Counted from the first letter of the stretch, positions 51,343-60,361 are shown. The stretch is DNA of 64,000 nt from Clostridiales bacterium (GCA_017428545.1 JAFRQR010000005.1:1-64000); one strand, 5' to 3'. The notes: a model not told the origin generated them from the letters alone. Program-made: numbers and translations.

Positions 51343-51828
51343 TCAATCAGACATTTTCTTCCATATCCTGAAACCGGCGAAAATGAATAACCCGAGGCAT
51401 GTAAAAGTAATTCCGATGATGAGAAATGCAATGCTGCTATGGGTAGGAGCATTATGCTCGATATAATACTCGGACACATTCGAAGAATCGTAATAGATCT
51501 TCACGAACTCACCCGTCTTATATTCGTATTTCGTCTCGCCCGATTTAAGTACAGAACCATTGAAGATGCCTGAGTCTGTAGGCTTGACTGTTGCAACATA
51601 TTCTCTATCCGAAACATCAAGTGAGTTTTCTTCAAATTCAACATGAATCACTTCGCCATACATTTCGGAATCAAGATTTTTGGTTGCCTGTTTGTATTTT
51701 GTGTAATCGACGCCACTGCGGATCAACAAAACAAGGCCTATTGTGAGACAAATCAAAACCCAGTATATTGGATTCATGAGAAGTTTCCACCCATATATTC
51801 TGGGATTCGAAATAAACCACTTAGACAT
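51343..51828 (-). CDS. DUF3592-type membrane protein
   Basis: The 161-residue protein has two membrane helices (about 18-38 and 132-155) with a beta-rich extracytoplasmic part between them. It contains GEVIHVEFEE, YVATVKPTDSG and GEFVKIYYDSSNVSEY. The pattern of helix, beta-domain with 'G..V.vyYdp.np', helix is that of DUF3592 proteins, which have no assigned role. ATG 51828 has TGAGGTG upstream. Its AT content is higher than surrounding genes. Confidence 0.75.
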   Translation of the reverse strand: MSKWFISNPRIYGWKLLMNPIYWVLICLTIGLVLLIRSGVDYTKYKQATKNLDSEMYGEVIHVEFEENSLDVSDREYVATVKPTDSGIFNGSVLKSGETKYEYKTGEFVKIYYDSSNVSEYYIEHNAPTHSSIAFLIIGITFTCLGLFIFAGFRIWKKMSD

Positions 51829-52144
51829 ATACACACCTCACGCTACTGAACACACATATTTTTTCACTATTCAGCAAATCATTCCTCTATATATTCTCAT
51901 AGCATGTTGCAAATAAACACGAAATGTTTTTAGGGTTTAGCAAGAATAATTCCGCCGGCCTGTGCTTTTTGAGCATCCTAATACAGCTCTTCACGTAGTT
52001 TTAAGTCTCTGAAAGGGAACGCCGAAATAGAACACGTTATTCTGCCAAATCCTCTTCTTTTTATCGTGGCGGCCCAATGGTATTATGCATTTGGTTATTG
52101 GTTCTGTTCCGGAAAAGACAGACACAAGGAAACGGAGGGTATAT

Positions 52145-52978
52145 ATGAAAAAGAAGATTCTCGTACTCACAATGGCTATGGCACTTATTCTGACATCTGC
52201 CTGCGGCTCCAAGGAGAACAGCAAGGACAAGAAGGATAAGAATTCCACCACAAAGACCGAAGAAACAGAGAAAGAAGAAAACGAGGAAAAGGAAACGGAG
52301 GCTCCGGAAGAGACCCCGGAATCCACTACGGAAGCAACTACTACAGAAGCCCCGACGGAAACAACGGAAGAGACTACGACCGAGGCGCCAACCGAGACCA
52401 CGGAAAGAGATGAGTCCGAATGCATTTTTGATATCAGCGGCATGACTGCTGAAGAGATCGCGGATCTCTGTGACAGCCTGACCCAAAGAGAGATCCCGAA
52501 GGTCGGAGATCTTCTGTCAGATGTCCGGAAGAATTACTATGATGTGGAGCCGTGGAGATATACGCAGGCATTCTGCGGAAGATACGGCAGATCGGACAAA
52601 GACAATGTCTATAGCATCTATGTAAGCGATGTGCTGATTGAAGGAACGGAAGAAGACGGCGGGGCACGCGTAAAAGCTGTCGGGTATTTCGGAACGGGAA
52701 TCATTCTTGAGATCTATGACTATGACAAAGCCGTAGAATTCATCAATATCATGAAGGAAAGACATCCTGTTCTTGTAGAGAAGCCGGACGGAAGCTGGAA
52801 AGGCGATGATTTCGTTGTCGGAATTACACCGTGCGACTTTATGAGCTTAAGTAACGGAGTTCACTTCCAGATCGCATATGGCGAGAAAAGCAACTGGTAC
52901 GAGTCGGTTTCGAACGTCTTCGGATTCGGATTGGAAATAACGGTCGATGATTATACAGAGACCCAGGCCGAAGCATAA
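52145..52978 (+). CDS. Lipoprotein with Thr/Glu repeat linker
   Basis: The 277-residue lipoprotein has signal and lipobox LTSACG (about 17-20). A Lys/Asn-rich segment and a Glu/Thr-rich linker follow, in which TTTEAPTETTEE is repeated (about 57-82). The C-terminal domain (about 85-265) is a mixed alpha/beta fold with no recognised motif; it contains two distant cysteines (about 87 and 131). GGAGGGT precedes ATG 52145. A terminator at 53031-53070 separates it from a convergent lipoprotein gene. Confidence 0.72.
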   Translation: MKKKILVLTMAMALILTSACGSKENSKDKKDKNSTTKTEETEKEENEEKETEAPEETPESTTEATTTEAPTETTEETTTEAPTETTERDESECIFDISGMTAEEIADLCDSLTQREIPKVGDLLSDVRKNYYDVEPWRYTQAFCGRYGRSDKDNVYSIYVSDVLIEGTEEDGGARVKAVGYFGTGIILEIYDYDKAVEFINIMKERHPVLVEKPDGSWKGDDFVVGITPCDFMSLSNGVHFQIAYGEKSNWYESVSNVFGFGLEITVDDYTETQAEA

Positions 52979-53030
52979 AGCTCCGGTGGAAATGCTGCGA
53001 GCGCACAAGTATAAGCTTTAAGAAAAAGAG

Positions 53031-53070
53031 AACCCCCGCCCGGTGCATTGCTGCACTAAGCGGGGGTTTT
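53031..53070. terminator. Intrinsic terminator between convergent lipoprotein genes
   Basis: AACCCCCGC / GCGGGGGTT with an inner GTGCA-TGCAC stem and T-run. Confidence 0.9.
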
Positions 53071-53138
53071 CATCTACACTGTCGGGGACGGTGTGTTCAT
53101 GCTTTACACAAAGGTCTTCGCCAGTCTTTTATATCTTC

Positions 53139-54266
53139 TTAAGCAGTTGCGATCAGGTTGGTGATCACCAGATGAAGTTCGCCCTCATAACCGTAGTAGC
53201 AGATCTCACACGGAACGCCTTCGATAAAGACATAGACATAACGATAGTTCGCGTCGTCATCGCCATTCAGATACTGGATATAGTAACCGTTTGCAGTGAA
53301 AACATCATCGATATGCACGCAGGCTGTCTCTTCATCCTCGCTGATGAGCTGGGAAATGATGCTGACAGAGGTTTCATTCGTGCTCAGGGAAATGCTCGCT
53401 TCCGGGTTTTCACAGGGAAGAGACGGAAGTCCGCTTCCGCTCCAGGTGTAATCATCCGGCCAGATGCCCTGCTCGGAGCAGCCGTAGAACTTATCGAAGC
53501 TGACCTCGTAGAGGTAGGACATGTTGTGGCTATCCAGATCTTCTTTGATCATCGAGTAATAATCATGATCAGCGAAATCGCTCAGGGAGCCGCTTTGTGT
53601 AAGCTTGATCGTGACTGTAGCTACCGGCTCGCCATAGTCCGTAAAGAGAATGTCGTAGTAGCCCGGAGCGTAAGTCTCTTCGTTCAGGCTGAGGTCTCCC
53701 CAGTACCAATCAGGATCGTTCGGATCCGTAAGATGAGTCATGACGATCTCTTCCGGAATACCCTGTAAATACTCTTCCGTGTAAATGCTGTTGTCATCGT
53801 GGTGCGGTACGAGGAACGCAGACATGCTGTCGGAAGCGGAATCGCCAAGATAGATCTCGATGTGATCCGTATTCTCGAAAATGCTGCGGATGAAGGTCTG
53901 GCGCAGGCCGGCTTTATTCATCTCATTCGTTCCGGAAGACGGACTTGCAAGATACAGACCGCCTAAAAAGCCGTCATAAGAGTCCGGCAGGATATTAAGG
54001 ACGCCGCATGCAGAGCTGCTGGATCCGATATTTGCATCCGGATCAAGGATACCGTCGCCGACATCTCCTGTGCTGTAGTCGGGTTCTTCGGTATCTTCTG
54101 TATCCTCGGTCTCATCTTCTTCGGTTTCGATTTCTGTCTCGATCTCCTCAGTTGCTTTTGTCTTTTTTGTCTTTTTCTTTGTTTCTTCGGACTTTTTGCT
54201 GCACGCGGTCATAGAGAAGACCATCGCCAGTGTCAGAAGAACACCCATCAGTTTTTTTGAAGCCAT
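53139..54266 (-). CDS. Lipoprotein of unknown function
   Basis: The 375-residue lipoprotein has signal and lipobox MTACSK (about 19-23), a Lys/Thr-rich segment (ETKKKTKKTKATEE), and an acidic linker. A C-terminal beta-rich domain (about 85-375) contains an YDGFLGGLYLASPSSG start and an even spread of aromatic and Asp residues. No known domain is recognised. GGGAGGAAAAAC precedes the ATG. The segment after the lipobox resembles those of the lipoproteins at 4467 and 40372. Confidence 0.7.
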   Translation of the reverse strand: MASKKLMGVLLTLAMVFSMTACSKKSEETKKKTKKTKATEEIETEIETEEDETEDTEDTEEPDYSTGDVGDGILDPDANIGSSSSACGVLNILPDSYDGFLGGLYLASPSSGTNEMNKAGLRQTFIRSIFENTDHIEIYLGDSASDSMSAFLVPHHDDNSIYTEEYLQGIPEEIVMTHLTDPNDPDWYWGDLSLNEETYAPGYYDILFTDYGEPVATVTIKLTQSGSLSDFADHDYYSMIKEDLDSHNMSYLYEVSFDKFYGCSEQGIWPDDYTWSGSGLPSLPCENPEASISLSTNETSVSIISQLISEDEETACVHIDDVFTANGYYIQYLNGDDDANYRYVYVFIEGVPCEICYYGYEGELHLVITNLIATA

Positions 54267-54437
54267 GTTTTTCCTCCCAAAATTCTAAAACTTCTTTTAT
54301 ATTATAACATGTATGCATCCTTTGCAAAAGCACCCTAACGATTCGAGATTTTTGTGTAAAAAACAACTATACTAAATTGCGGTATATTATTTAGCAATGG
54401 GTGAAAGTAAGATATCTCTTGTAAGGAGGTTAGAGTA

Positions 54438-55184
54438 ATGAAATACAAAAATGCAAGAGATATTTTTCCGGAGAAACTCCTTAAACAAATCCAGAAATAT
54501 GTATCGGGAGAAACCATCTATATTCCGGCCGGAGATGAGAAAAAGGATTGGGGTGCCACCTCGGGGTATCAGCAGTTCATTCGTGAAAGAAATGCCGCTA
54601 TCAGAGAAGCTTTTCAAAACGGAAAAACGATTGAAGTATTAATGGATGAGTACTCGCTTTCTTACGACTCTATCAAGAAAATTGTTTACAGTAAGAAGGA
54701 GGTTACTATGCTGAAGTATAGCGCGACAGTGGAATCAGCCATTGCATATGGGAACGAGGAAAAGATGGATGCATGGGTGCATCTTTACCTTAACGAGGAA
54801 GGAAGAAACATTCCTTTTTCGGATGGATTAAAGCTTTGTGACAGGTACTTTTTCAGCCCGGCCGAGTTTCCGATAAGCTTTTTCAAAAGGTGTTCAGGAC
54901 CTGAAGAGGACATGAAATACCGCATTGATAAGGATTGGTGGGAACATCAGATTGCTGACCTTACAAAGGTTGTAAAAGCCGGAACGGAGTTGGCGCCCAT
55001 CATTGTTCATTATGTCGATGGGGAATTCGAATTAAATGATGGAAACCATAGGTTACAAGTATATCGTGATCTGGGAATAGAGAAGGCCTGGACCATCATC
55101 TGGATCACTGAAGAACTGGAATTAAAGGATTTTGTGAGCAAATACGGAGAGTATGTTAAAGATTGCACAGTAGTAAGAAGATAA
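54438..55184 (+). CDS. Fusion of a CD3324-like domain with a ParB-like domain
   Basis: The 248-residue protein starts MKYKNARDIFPEKLLKQIQKY, and its first ~90 residues match the small stand-alone CD3324/YoaR-type DNA-binding family (helix-turn-helix ending SLSYDSIKKIVYSKKEV). The remainder ends in a ParB/Srx-type motif, ELNDGNHRLQVYRDLGIEKAWTIIW, where DGNHR is the usual nucleotide-handling loop. The two parts normally occur in separate proteins. GGAGG precedes the ATG. An internal ATG at 54708 has its own GAAGGAGGT, so the ParB-like part may also be made alone. Function is not established. Confidence 0.68.
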   Translation: MKYKNARDIFPEKLLKQIQKYVSGETIYIPAGDEKKDWGATSGYQQFIRERNAAIREAFQNGKTIEVLMDEYSLSYDSIKKIVYSKKEVTMLKYSATVESAIAYGNEEKMDAWVHLYLNEEGRNIPFSDGLKLCDRYFFSPAEFPISFFKRCSGPEEDMKYRIDKDWWEHQIADLTKVVKAGTELAPIIVHYVDGEFELNDGNHRLQVYRDLGIEKAWTIIWITEELELKDFVSKYGEYVKDCTVVRR

Positions 55185-55206
55185 TTTGAGAATAAGACGT
55201 TAGGAG

Positions 55207-55238
55207 GCAGTCCAGATACTTTCCGGGCTGCTTTTCTA
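55207..55238 (+). terminator. Terminator after the CD3324/ParB-like fusion gene
   Basis: GCAGtCC / GGgCTGC stem followed by TTTTCT. Confidence 0.6.
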
Positions 55239-55276
55239 TGCTATAATAACGCGCCCCGTTTTATCGGATCCGGATC

Positions 55277-57664
55277 CTATTTCACTTCATTGATATATAC
55301 GGTTACACGGTCATTGATCAGCTTGATCGTATCATCCAGAGTACGGTCACCGGCATAGTACGCCTGTAATTCTTCAGATAGGATATCCTGGATGTCACGA
55401 TCCTGTATATAGTATACAGACAAGTTCGACAACATCTTCAGGAAATTTTCCTTCATCTTCTGGCTGATCTTCTTATGCCCCTCCATGAGGATATCGGACA
55501 GATCGACATACACTATTCCCTGCTGGTTCTGTTCATCAATCTTCGTCACCTGTTCATCGTAGATCTCATTATAGAACTCCGTGATTTTATCGATCTCCAG
55601 GGACATGACTTCTTTATTCGTACAGATGGAATCGAATACCGGGCTATCCTCGTTGATGAAGCTTCCGGACAGAAGGAAGTTGACGAACTTCTTGCAGCCT
55701 TCCACACGATCCGTATTCGCAACGATCGAGATGCTCTCCGCTGACCGGAATCGTGCGCCTCTTTCCTCCACAGATGGCGTGCCGATCACGGAGAAGCTGT
55801 CTTTCTCCGTACTGCAGTTCAGCACATAATCGGTAAAGGCCGAGATCCGGACATACCTCGCATCCACCATCGGGCGCAGGATCTCGTCCTCGTACGGGAT
55901 CTCATTATTCGCATCTGCGGCATTCTCCATAAAATGGGTCTTCGCATATTCCGCACTTCTTCTGAACTGTTCGGAATCGAAATTGACCGAGTCACCTTCG
56001 ATCGCGGATTGAATATCCACACAGGACAGGAGGAATGTATTTCTGTAGTTATACGTCGAATACGGATAGTCATACGGCTGCACGCCGGAGAGCTTGTCCT
56101 CGACGAACCGGTCATACTCATCGAAGCTGATTCCGATCTTACCTTCTCCCAGAAGATCTTCTTTTACGACGATCCCTTCCACCTGGATGGTCACCGGGAT
56201 AAAGTAGAGTTTACCGCCGGGCATGCCGGCCGTAAGAACATTGTCGAAGAGCATCTGCTTCGTACTCTCCTCCAGCACGGAAGACAGATCCATCAGCATA
56301 CTGTCTTTCATGGCCTCCTGCCGCTCTATATTCAGGACCAGATCCGGAGCTTCCGATCCCTCCAGTTCGTGTATGATCGTATATACTTTTTCCTCTTCCG
56401 GATCAAGTTCACGATGCAGGCTTCCGGTCAGGCTTCCTTCATTGTGCCGATTCCAGATACGGATCTGATATTCCTCGTCCTTTTCGTTAAATGCCACGAT
56501 CGCCCGGGAAAGATAGTCGGAGAAAGACAGGTCCAGCGGAGCACTGATCTCAATGATCTTCTTCCCGGCGTGTGGATTCGTCTGCGCCTTATTCAGAATA
56601 AGGATCGTAAAGTTTTCACCGAACACTTTCGCTGTTGTGATATTGTCCATGCTGTAGAAGTACATGATCACCTTATCTTCAGTCATGGAAATGACGCGGG
56701 CAATATAATTCCGGTCGGGAACAAAATCGTAGAAATTCGGAGAATACCAGTTATTCTCAAATACTTTCGTTTCTTCATTCTTTTCCGAATCCAGCCGATA
56801 GATATTCCCGAGACTGTCGAGCCGCAACGATTCGCCCTGGGCGGAGAACTGGAAATACGTGGGATCGGCCTTATTCGTATCCGATTCTTCCAGGACCTTT
56901 TTGTTGATAAGCTGTCCGTTAGATAAGTCGAACTCGCAGACATACTTCTCCCCGGATCCGGTCAGAATATTCATGAATGCATGCCTGCTTCCTGAGGCAT
57001 ACGAACAATCGCGGATCGCGGACACGCCATTGATAGTAGAAAGATCGAGCTCACACAGGAAATTCAGCCCTTGATACACGACAGAAGTGATCCTTCCGCT
57101 TTCGAAATCATTCGTATTGATGACCGTGTACGTATCGAAAGTATATATACCCGACGCAAATCCGGTTAAGGCTGCGCCGTCTTTCCCGACGACCGGATCA
57201 AGTATCGCCGCATCTCCGGATTGGATATCGATCTTAGCAAAATGTGTTTGTGTTTTCTCAGAAGTGACCTCAACCAGACCAAGAACCGTGTTCTCCTCCT
57301 CCCCGGGAAGGATCTTCAGAAGAGAATACCTCCCGCCCCCTTCCGGGAAAGAGAGTTCGACAGAGTTTTCTTTCTCACCCTGCTCACTATAGATATCCAG
57401 TTTCGAGACATTACTAAATGTCTCCGTTACCATGTAGTTATAGGAGTGACAGATCCTTCCGTTCCATGCCAGGACATCCGTCTGCATGATCATATCGGAT
57501 GACGGCTTATCCGGAGAAAGTGAAAACCGGAAAGAATCATACCAGGGGTCGTCCTTCCCCACAACCAGATCCCGGGCTTTAGGCGATCCTTTCTTGCAAG
57601 CGGCAAGAGAAAGCCCCATAGACAGACAGAGACACATCGATAAGAAACGTGCGAATTGGCGCAT
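55277..57664 (-). CDS. Large lipoprotein: beta-propeller-like region plus solute-binding fold
   Basis: The 795-residue lipoprotein has signal and lipobox LSLAACK (about 18-23). Residues ~35-370 are repeated beta segments with LDSLGNIYRLDSE- and KIDIQSGDAAIL-like blades, suggesting a propeller. Residues ~380-740 resemble an extracellular solute-binding protein: YLSRAIVAFNEKDEEYQIRI, PDLVLNIERQEAMKDSMLMDLSSVLE, and VEGCKKFVNFLLSG near the C-terminus are typical of family 1 receptors. No permease is adjacent. GAGGAG precedes the ATG. The combined architecture is unusual. Confidence 0.75.
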   Translation of the reverse strand: MRQFARFLSMCLCLSMGLSLAACKKGSPKARDLVVGKDDPWYDSFRFSLSPDKPSSDMIMQTDVLAWNGRICHSYNYMVTETFSNVSKLDIYSEQGEKENSVELSFPEGGGRYSLLKILPGEEENTVLGLVEVTSEKTQTHFAKIDIQSGDAAILDPVVGKDGAALTGFASGIYTFDTYTVINTNDFESGRITSVVYQGLNFLCELDLSTINGVSAIRDCSYASGSRHAFMNILTGSGEKYVCEFDLSNGQLINKKVLEESDTNKADPTYFQFSAQGESLRLDSLGNIYRLDSEKNEETKVFENNWYSPNFYDFVPDRNYIARVISMTEDKVIMYFYSMDNITTAKVFGENFTILILNKAQTNPHAGKKIIEISAPLDLSFSDYLSRAIVAFNEKDEEYQIRIWNRHNEGSLTGSLHRELDPEEEKVYTIIHELEGSEAPDLVLNIERQEAMKDSMLMDLSSVLEESTKQMLFDNVLTAGMPGGKLYFIPVTIQVEGIVVKEDLLGEGKIGISFDEYDRFVEDKLSGVQPYDYPYSTYNYRNTFLLSCVDIQSAIEGDSVNFDSEQFRRSAEYAKTHFMENAADANNEIPYEDEILRPMVDARYVRISAFTDYVLNCSTEKDSFSVIGTPSVEERGARFRSAESISIVANTDRVEGCKKFVNFLLSGSFINEDSPVFDSICTNKEVMSLEIDKITEFYNEIYDEQVTKIDEQNQQGIVYVDLSDILMEGHKKISQKMKENFLKMLSNLSVYYIQDRDIQDILSEELQAYYAGDRTLDDTIKLINDRVTVYINEVK

Positions 57665-57771
57665 ATACTACTTCTCCTCATTGAAACGATGGGCGGTGCA
57701 TCTTCTAGATACACTATGATTTTAGCCCTGTCATTTTTGTGATTTGTGACATTTTTGTAATTTTTTCACAC

Positions 57772-57828
57772 AAAAAGTACCCCCATTCATTGTATATCGC
57801 TGTACAAAAAATGGGGGTAACTTCACGG
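57772..57828 (-). repeat. 56-bp hairpin element, copy 2, downstream of tRNA-Ser(CGA)
   Basis: Same as 88-143 except for one substitution in the inner stem (TATAC for TGTAC) and a longer T-run (TTTTT). Starts about 4 nt after the CCA. No transposase start follows here; the sequence beyond is AT-rich and unrelated. Confidence 0.88.
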
Positions 57829-57832
57829 AATC

Positions 57833-57922
57833 TGGCGGAGACGGAGGGATTCGAACCCTCGAGCCGGAAACCGGCTAACGCATTTCGAGTGCGCCCCGTT
57901 ATGACCACTTCGATACGTCTCC
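57833..57922 (-). tRNA. tRNA-Ser (anticodon CGA)
   Basis: The minus strand folds as a class II tRNA with acceptor GGAGACG/CGTCTCC. The anticodon stem is CGCA/TGCG with loop CTCGAAA, giving anticodon CGA. The long variable arm is AGCCGG..CCGGCT, and the T arm GAGGGTTCGAATCCCTC. The CCA end is encoded at 57833-57835. Its variable arm differs from that of tRNA-Ser(GGA), so the pair is not a simple recent duplication. Confidence 0.96.
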
Positions 57923-58011
57923 ATATGTTTCGGGCACGGAATATATGTGCCTGCAAATGCTATTCGATTATAAAAGTACGTGCCTTTTACGTCAAGGGGC
58001 GCGCGGCACGG

Positions 58012-58092
58012 AGCACAAACAGAAATGGCGCCACCGTCCGGGGCAGAGCGCAAACAGAAATGACCGCGCGGCACGGAGCACAAACAGAAATG
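58012..58092. repeat. Three copies of AGC(A/G)CAAACAGAAATG
   Basis: Core copies at 58012-58027, 58047-58062 and 58077-58092; the first and third are preceded by the same GCGCGGCACGG. Spacing is 35 and 30 bp in a GC-rich gap. The region 57923-58232 contains no gene. Confidence 0.85.
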
Positions 58093-58232
58093 GCGCGGCG
58101 GCGGGAATCCTTGGAAATGAGGGGGCATTTGCTATTTGTATATTTTTTGTATACGAGTCTTTTTCTTTATTGATGAAAAGCTAAAAAAGCGGTAACATAT
58201 TTCTTAGATGGGCAGATGGAGAGAAACTCAAA

Positions 58233-58883
58233 ATGACAGACGAGCTGAAAGACATTATTTATAGTGATCTTTTCCGATATACGGGCAATACGAAGCGTCA
58301 TAAGAACGTTTTCTTGACGTATATCGAAGAGATGATGACCAGCCCGGAATTCCACTACATCAGCAATATGCGTCACTGCAGTTATCACTACCAGAGGACG
58401 CTGACGAAGATCCACGATTTTAAATATTTCTTCCATAAGGCCTGCCTGTATTTCTGCAGCAAATCCCTGGAAAGAAAGTCCAGAAAGTACCATTTCCAGA
58501 TCCCGTATGAGACGAAGATCGACAAGGGCTTTTATATCGCGCACTTCGGACGAATCATCATCCACCCGAAGTCCGTGATCGGAAATAACGTCAATGTATC
58601 GACCGGTGTCGTTATCGGCACGCAGTTCCGCGGCTCCAGAAAAGGCTCTCCGCACATCGGCAACTACGTCTGGATCGGTGCAAATGCCGTGATCGTAGGT
58701 AAGATCAACATCGGAAACAACGTCCTGATCGCCCCCGGCGCCTATGTCAACTTCGACGTGCCGGACAACTCCATCGTTATCGGTAACCCGGGCCTGATCC
58801 GCCAGTCTCCGGGCGCGACCCTCGGCTACATCAACAACACGATCCTGTTTGACGAATACAACGTAAGATCAGGAGATGCCTGA
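58233..58883 (+). CDS. Hexapeptide-repeat acyltransferase (serine acetyltransferase-like)
   Basis: The 216-residue protein has a helical N-terminal half (about 1-90). A left-handed beta-helix follows, with repeats such as IIIHPKSVIGNNVNVSTGVVI, HIGNYVWIGANAVIVGKINIGN and VLIAPGAYVNFDVPDNSIVIGNP. The layout resembles CysE-type serine acetyltransferases and related O-acetyltransferases; the substrate is not settled. Its stop overlaps the next start by one base (TGATG), so the two are translationally coupled. GGAGAG precedes the ATG. Confidence 0.83.
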   Translation: MTDELKDIIYSDLFRYTGNTKRHKNVFLTYIEEMMTSPEFHYISNMRHCSYHYQRTLTKIHDFKYFFHKACLYFCSKSLERKSRKYHFQIPYETKIDKGFYIAHFGRIIIHPKSVIGNNVNVSTGVVIGTQFRGSRKGSPHIGNYVWIGANAVIVGKINIGNNVLIAPGAYVNFDVPDNSIVIGNPGLIRQSPGATLGYINNTILFDEYNVRSGDA

Positions 58884-60133
58884 TGTTTACCGACGTATCA
58901 AGTTACAGCCTTCCGAAAAGCGAGTATACACACCGCCGAAAAACTCTTGCGTCCAAGCTTGAAGAAAATACGGCGGTGGTTCTTTATGCGGGGCATGCGC
59001 CGGTCGCAAGCCTCGACGAGTCGTATCCGTTTTTGCCGAACCGTACATTCTTTTATCTGACAGGCATCGAGCAGGAAGATTCCGTGCTGATCATGATCAA
59101 GCACCCAAGGAGCAACAAAACCGGCGGAAGCTCCGTTCTCGAGACGCGCCTTTACATCCACCCGAGAGAACCCGAAAAAGAGAAGTGGACCGGCAAGCGT
59201 CTGGCTGCGGTGGAAGCGGAAGAGATCTCCGGCATTTCCGATGTCCGGCTTCTTCCGAAATTCAAGGACGATCTTTCTGAGATCCTCGAAAGCAACCTCA
59301 AGATCGCCTGGGATGAGACGGACCATTCGCACGAAAGAGCCCATCTGGAAAAAGAACTCGCCGGAACCGACCGGTTCGACTCCGCCCTTGATATTTCAGG
59401 CTTTGTAACACTGTTACGCATGGTCAAAAGCCCTGCTGAGATCGACGCGATCCGAAAAGCGATCAAAGTCACGGAGGAATCCCTCGAAGTTTTGGAGCAG
59501 AACCTCCGCCCAGGCATGAGAGAGTGCGAAGCGCTCGCGATCCTCGAGTGCGAGATGGTCAAGCGCGGATCTCTTTTCCAGTCCTTTTCGACCATTGCGG
59601 CCGGAGGGAAGAACACGCTCTGCCTTCACTATCCTACGCCAAAAGCACTTCTCAATGACGGGGACATGCTCCAGATCGACTGCGGTGCGAGAGCGGGCGG
59701 CTACTGCTCCGATATCTCCCGCGCCTACGCCGTAAACGGAAAACGAAACGACCGCCAGCAGGCGCTTTTCGAGCTGATACAGGAGTGTAAGAAAACGGCG
59801 CTCTCCGCGATCCATCCGGGAGCGACGATCGAGTCCGTTAATAACGAGACGAGAAAGACAGCTGCGGCAGGACTTCGAAGCCTCGGCGTGATCGGAAGTT
59901 CCGAAGCCGACGCGCTTTCTTCCTGCAAACGCTACTACTGGCACAATACGCTCCACCATATGGGACTTGATGTCCACGATGTCTGCGACCGCGAGATGGT
60001 CTTTGTCCCGGGCATGGTATTCGCCGTCGAGCCCGGCATCTACATCCCCGAGTGGGGCTTCGGCTTCAGAGTCGAGGACGACGTGCTCGTCACGGATGAC
60101 GGTTCCGAATATCTTTCGACGCCGCAGAGCTGA
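58883..60133 (+). CDS. M24-family aminopeptidase P (Xaa-Pro aminopeptidase)
   Basis: The 416-residue enzyme removes N-terminal residues preceding proline. The N-terminal AMP_N domain contains FLPNRTFFYLTGIEQEDSV. The catalytic pita-bread domain shows metal ligands in QIDCGA and CSDISRAY (Asp, about 265 and 276), LHHMGLDVHD (His, about 357), VEPGIYIP (Glu, about 383) and GFRVEDDVLVT (Glu, about 397). All five ligands are present. Coupled to the acyltransferase by a 1-bp overlap; the functional link is unclear. One octamer lies in frame at 59641. Confidence 0.94.
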   Translation: MFTDVSSYSLPKSEYTHRRKTLASKLEENTAVVLYAGHAPVASLDESYPFLPNRTFFYLTGIEQEDSVLIMIKHPRSNKTGGSSVLETRLYIHPREPEKEKWTGKRLAAVEAEEISGISDVRLLPKFKDDLSEILESNLKIAWDETDHSHERAHLEKELAGTDRFDSALDISGFVTLLRMVKSPAEIDAIRKAIKVTEESLEVLEQNLRPGMRECEALAILECEMVKRGSLFQSFSTIAAGGKNTLCLHYPTPKALLNDGDMLQIDCGARAGGYCSDISRAYAVNGKRNDRQQALFELIQECKKTALSAIHPGATIESVNNETRKTAAAGLRSLGVIGSSEADALSSCKRYYWHNTLHHMGLDVHDVCDREMVFVPGMVFAVEPGIYIPEWGFGFRVEDDVLVTDDGSEYLSTPQS

Positions 60134-60361
60134 CTTTCACGCCCGTAAAAAGGCCAAACACCTAAAAGCTGACAACATATCCAAACATCCCTGTAACACG
60201 CCGGTTAAAAAGGTCTTCTACAATTAGTATAGGTGCATAGGACTATCTTGCCGCGGCGCCGCGTTCCGAAGCGGAAGTTCCGCCGCGCGAGAAACGGGAT
60301 CCGAAGCGGCAGAGACCGCCGCGCCGTAATAACGATAAAAACGAAAAAAGGAGGAGCATAT
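60134..60361 (+). other. Leader region with a promoter and two GC hairpins
   Basis: TTAAAA, a 17-bp spacer and TATAGG (near 60207-60235) may be a promoter for the hydrolase gene. The leader contains CCGAAGCGG-N5/6-CCGCCGCGC twice (60267 and 60301), each able to fold a GCGG/CCGC hairpin. No gene is recognised before ATG 60362. Confidence 0.55.
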
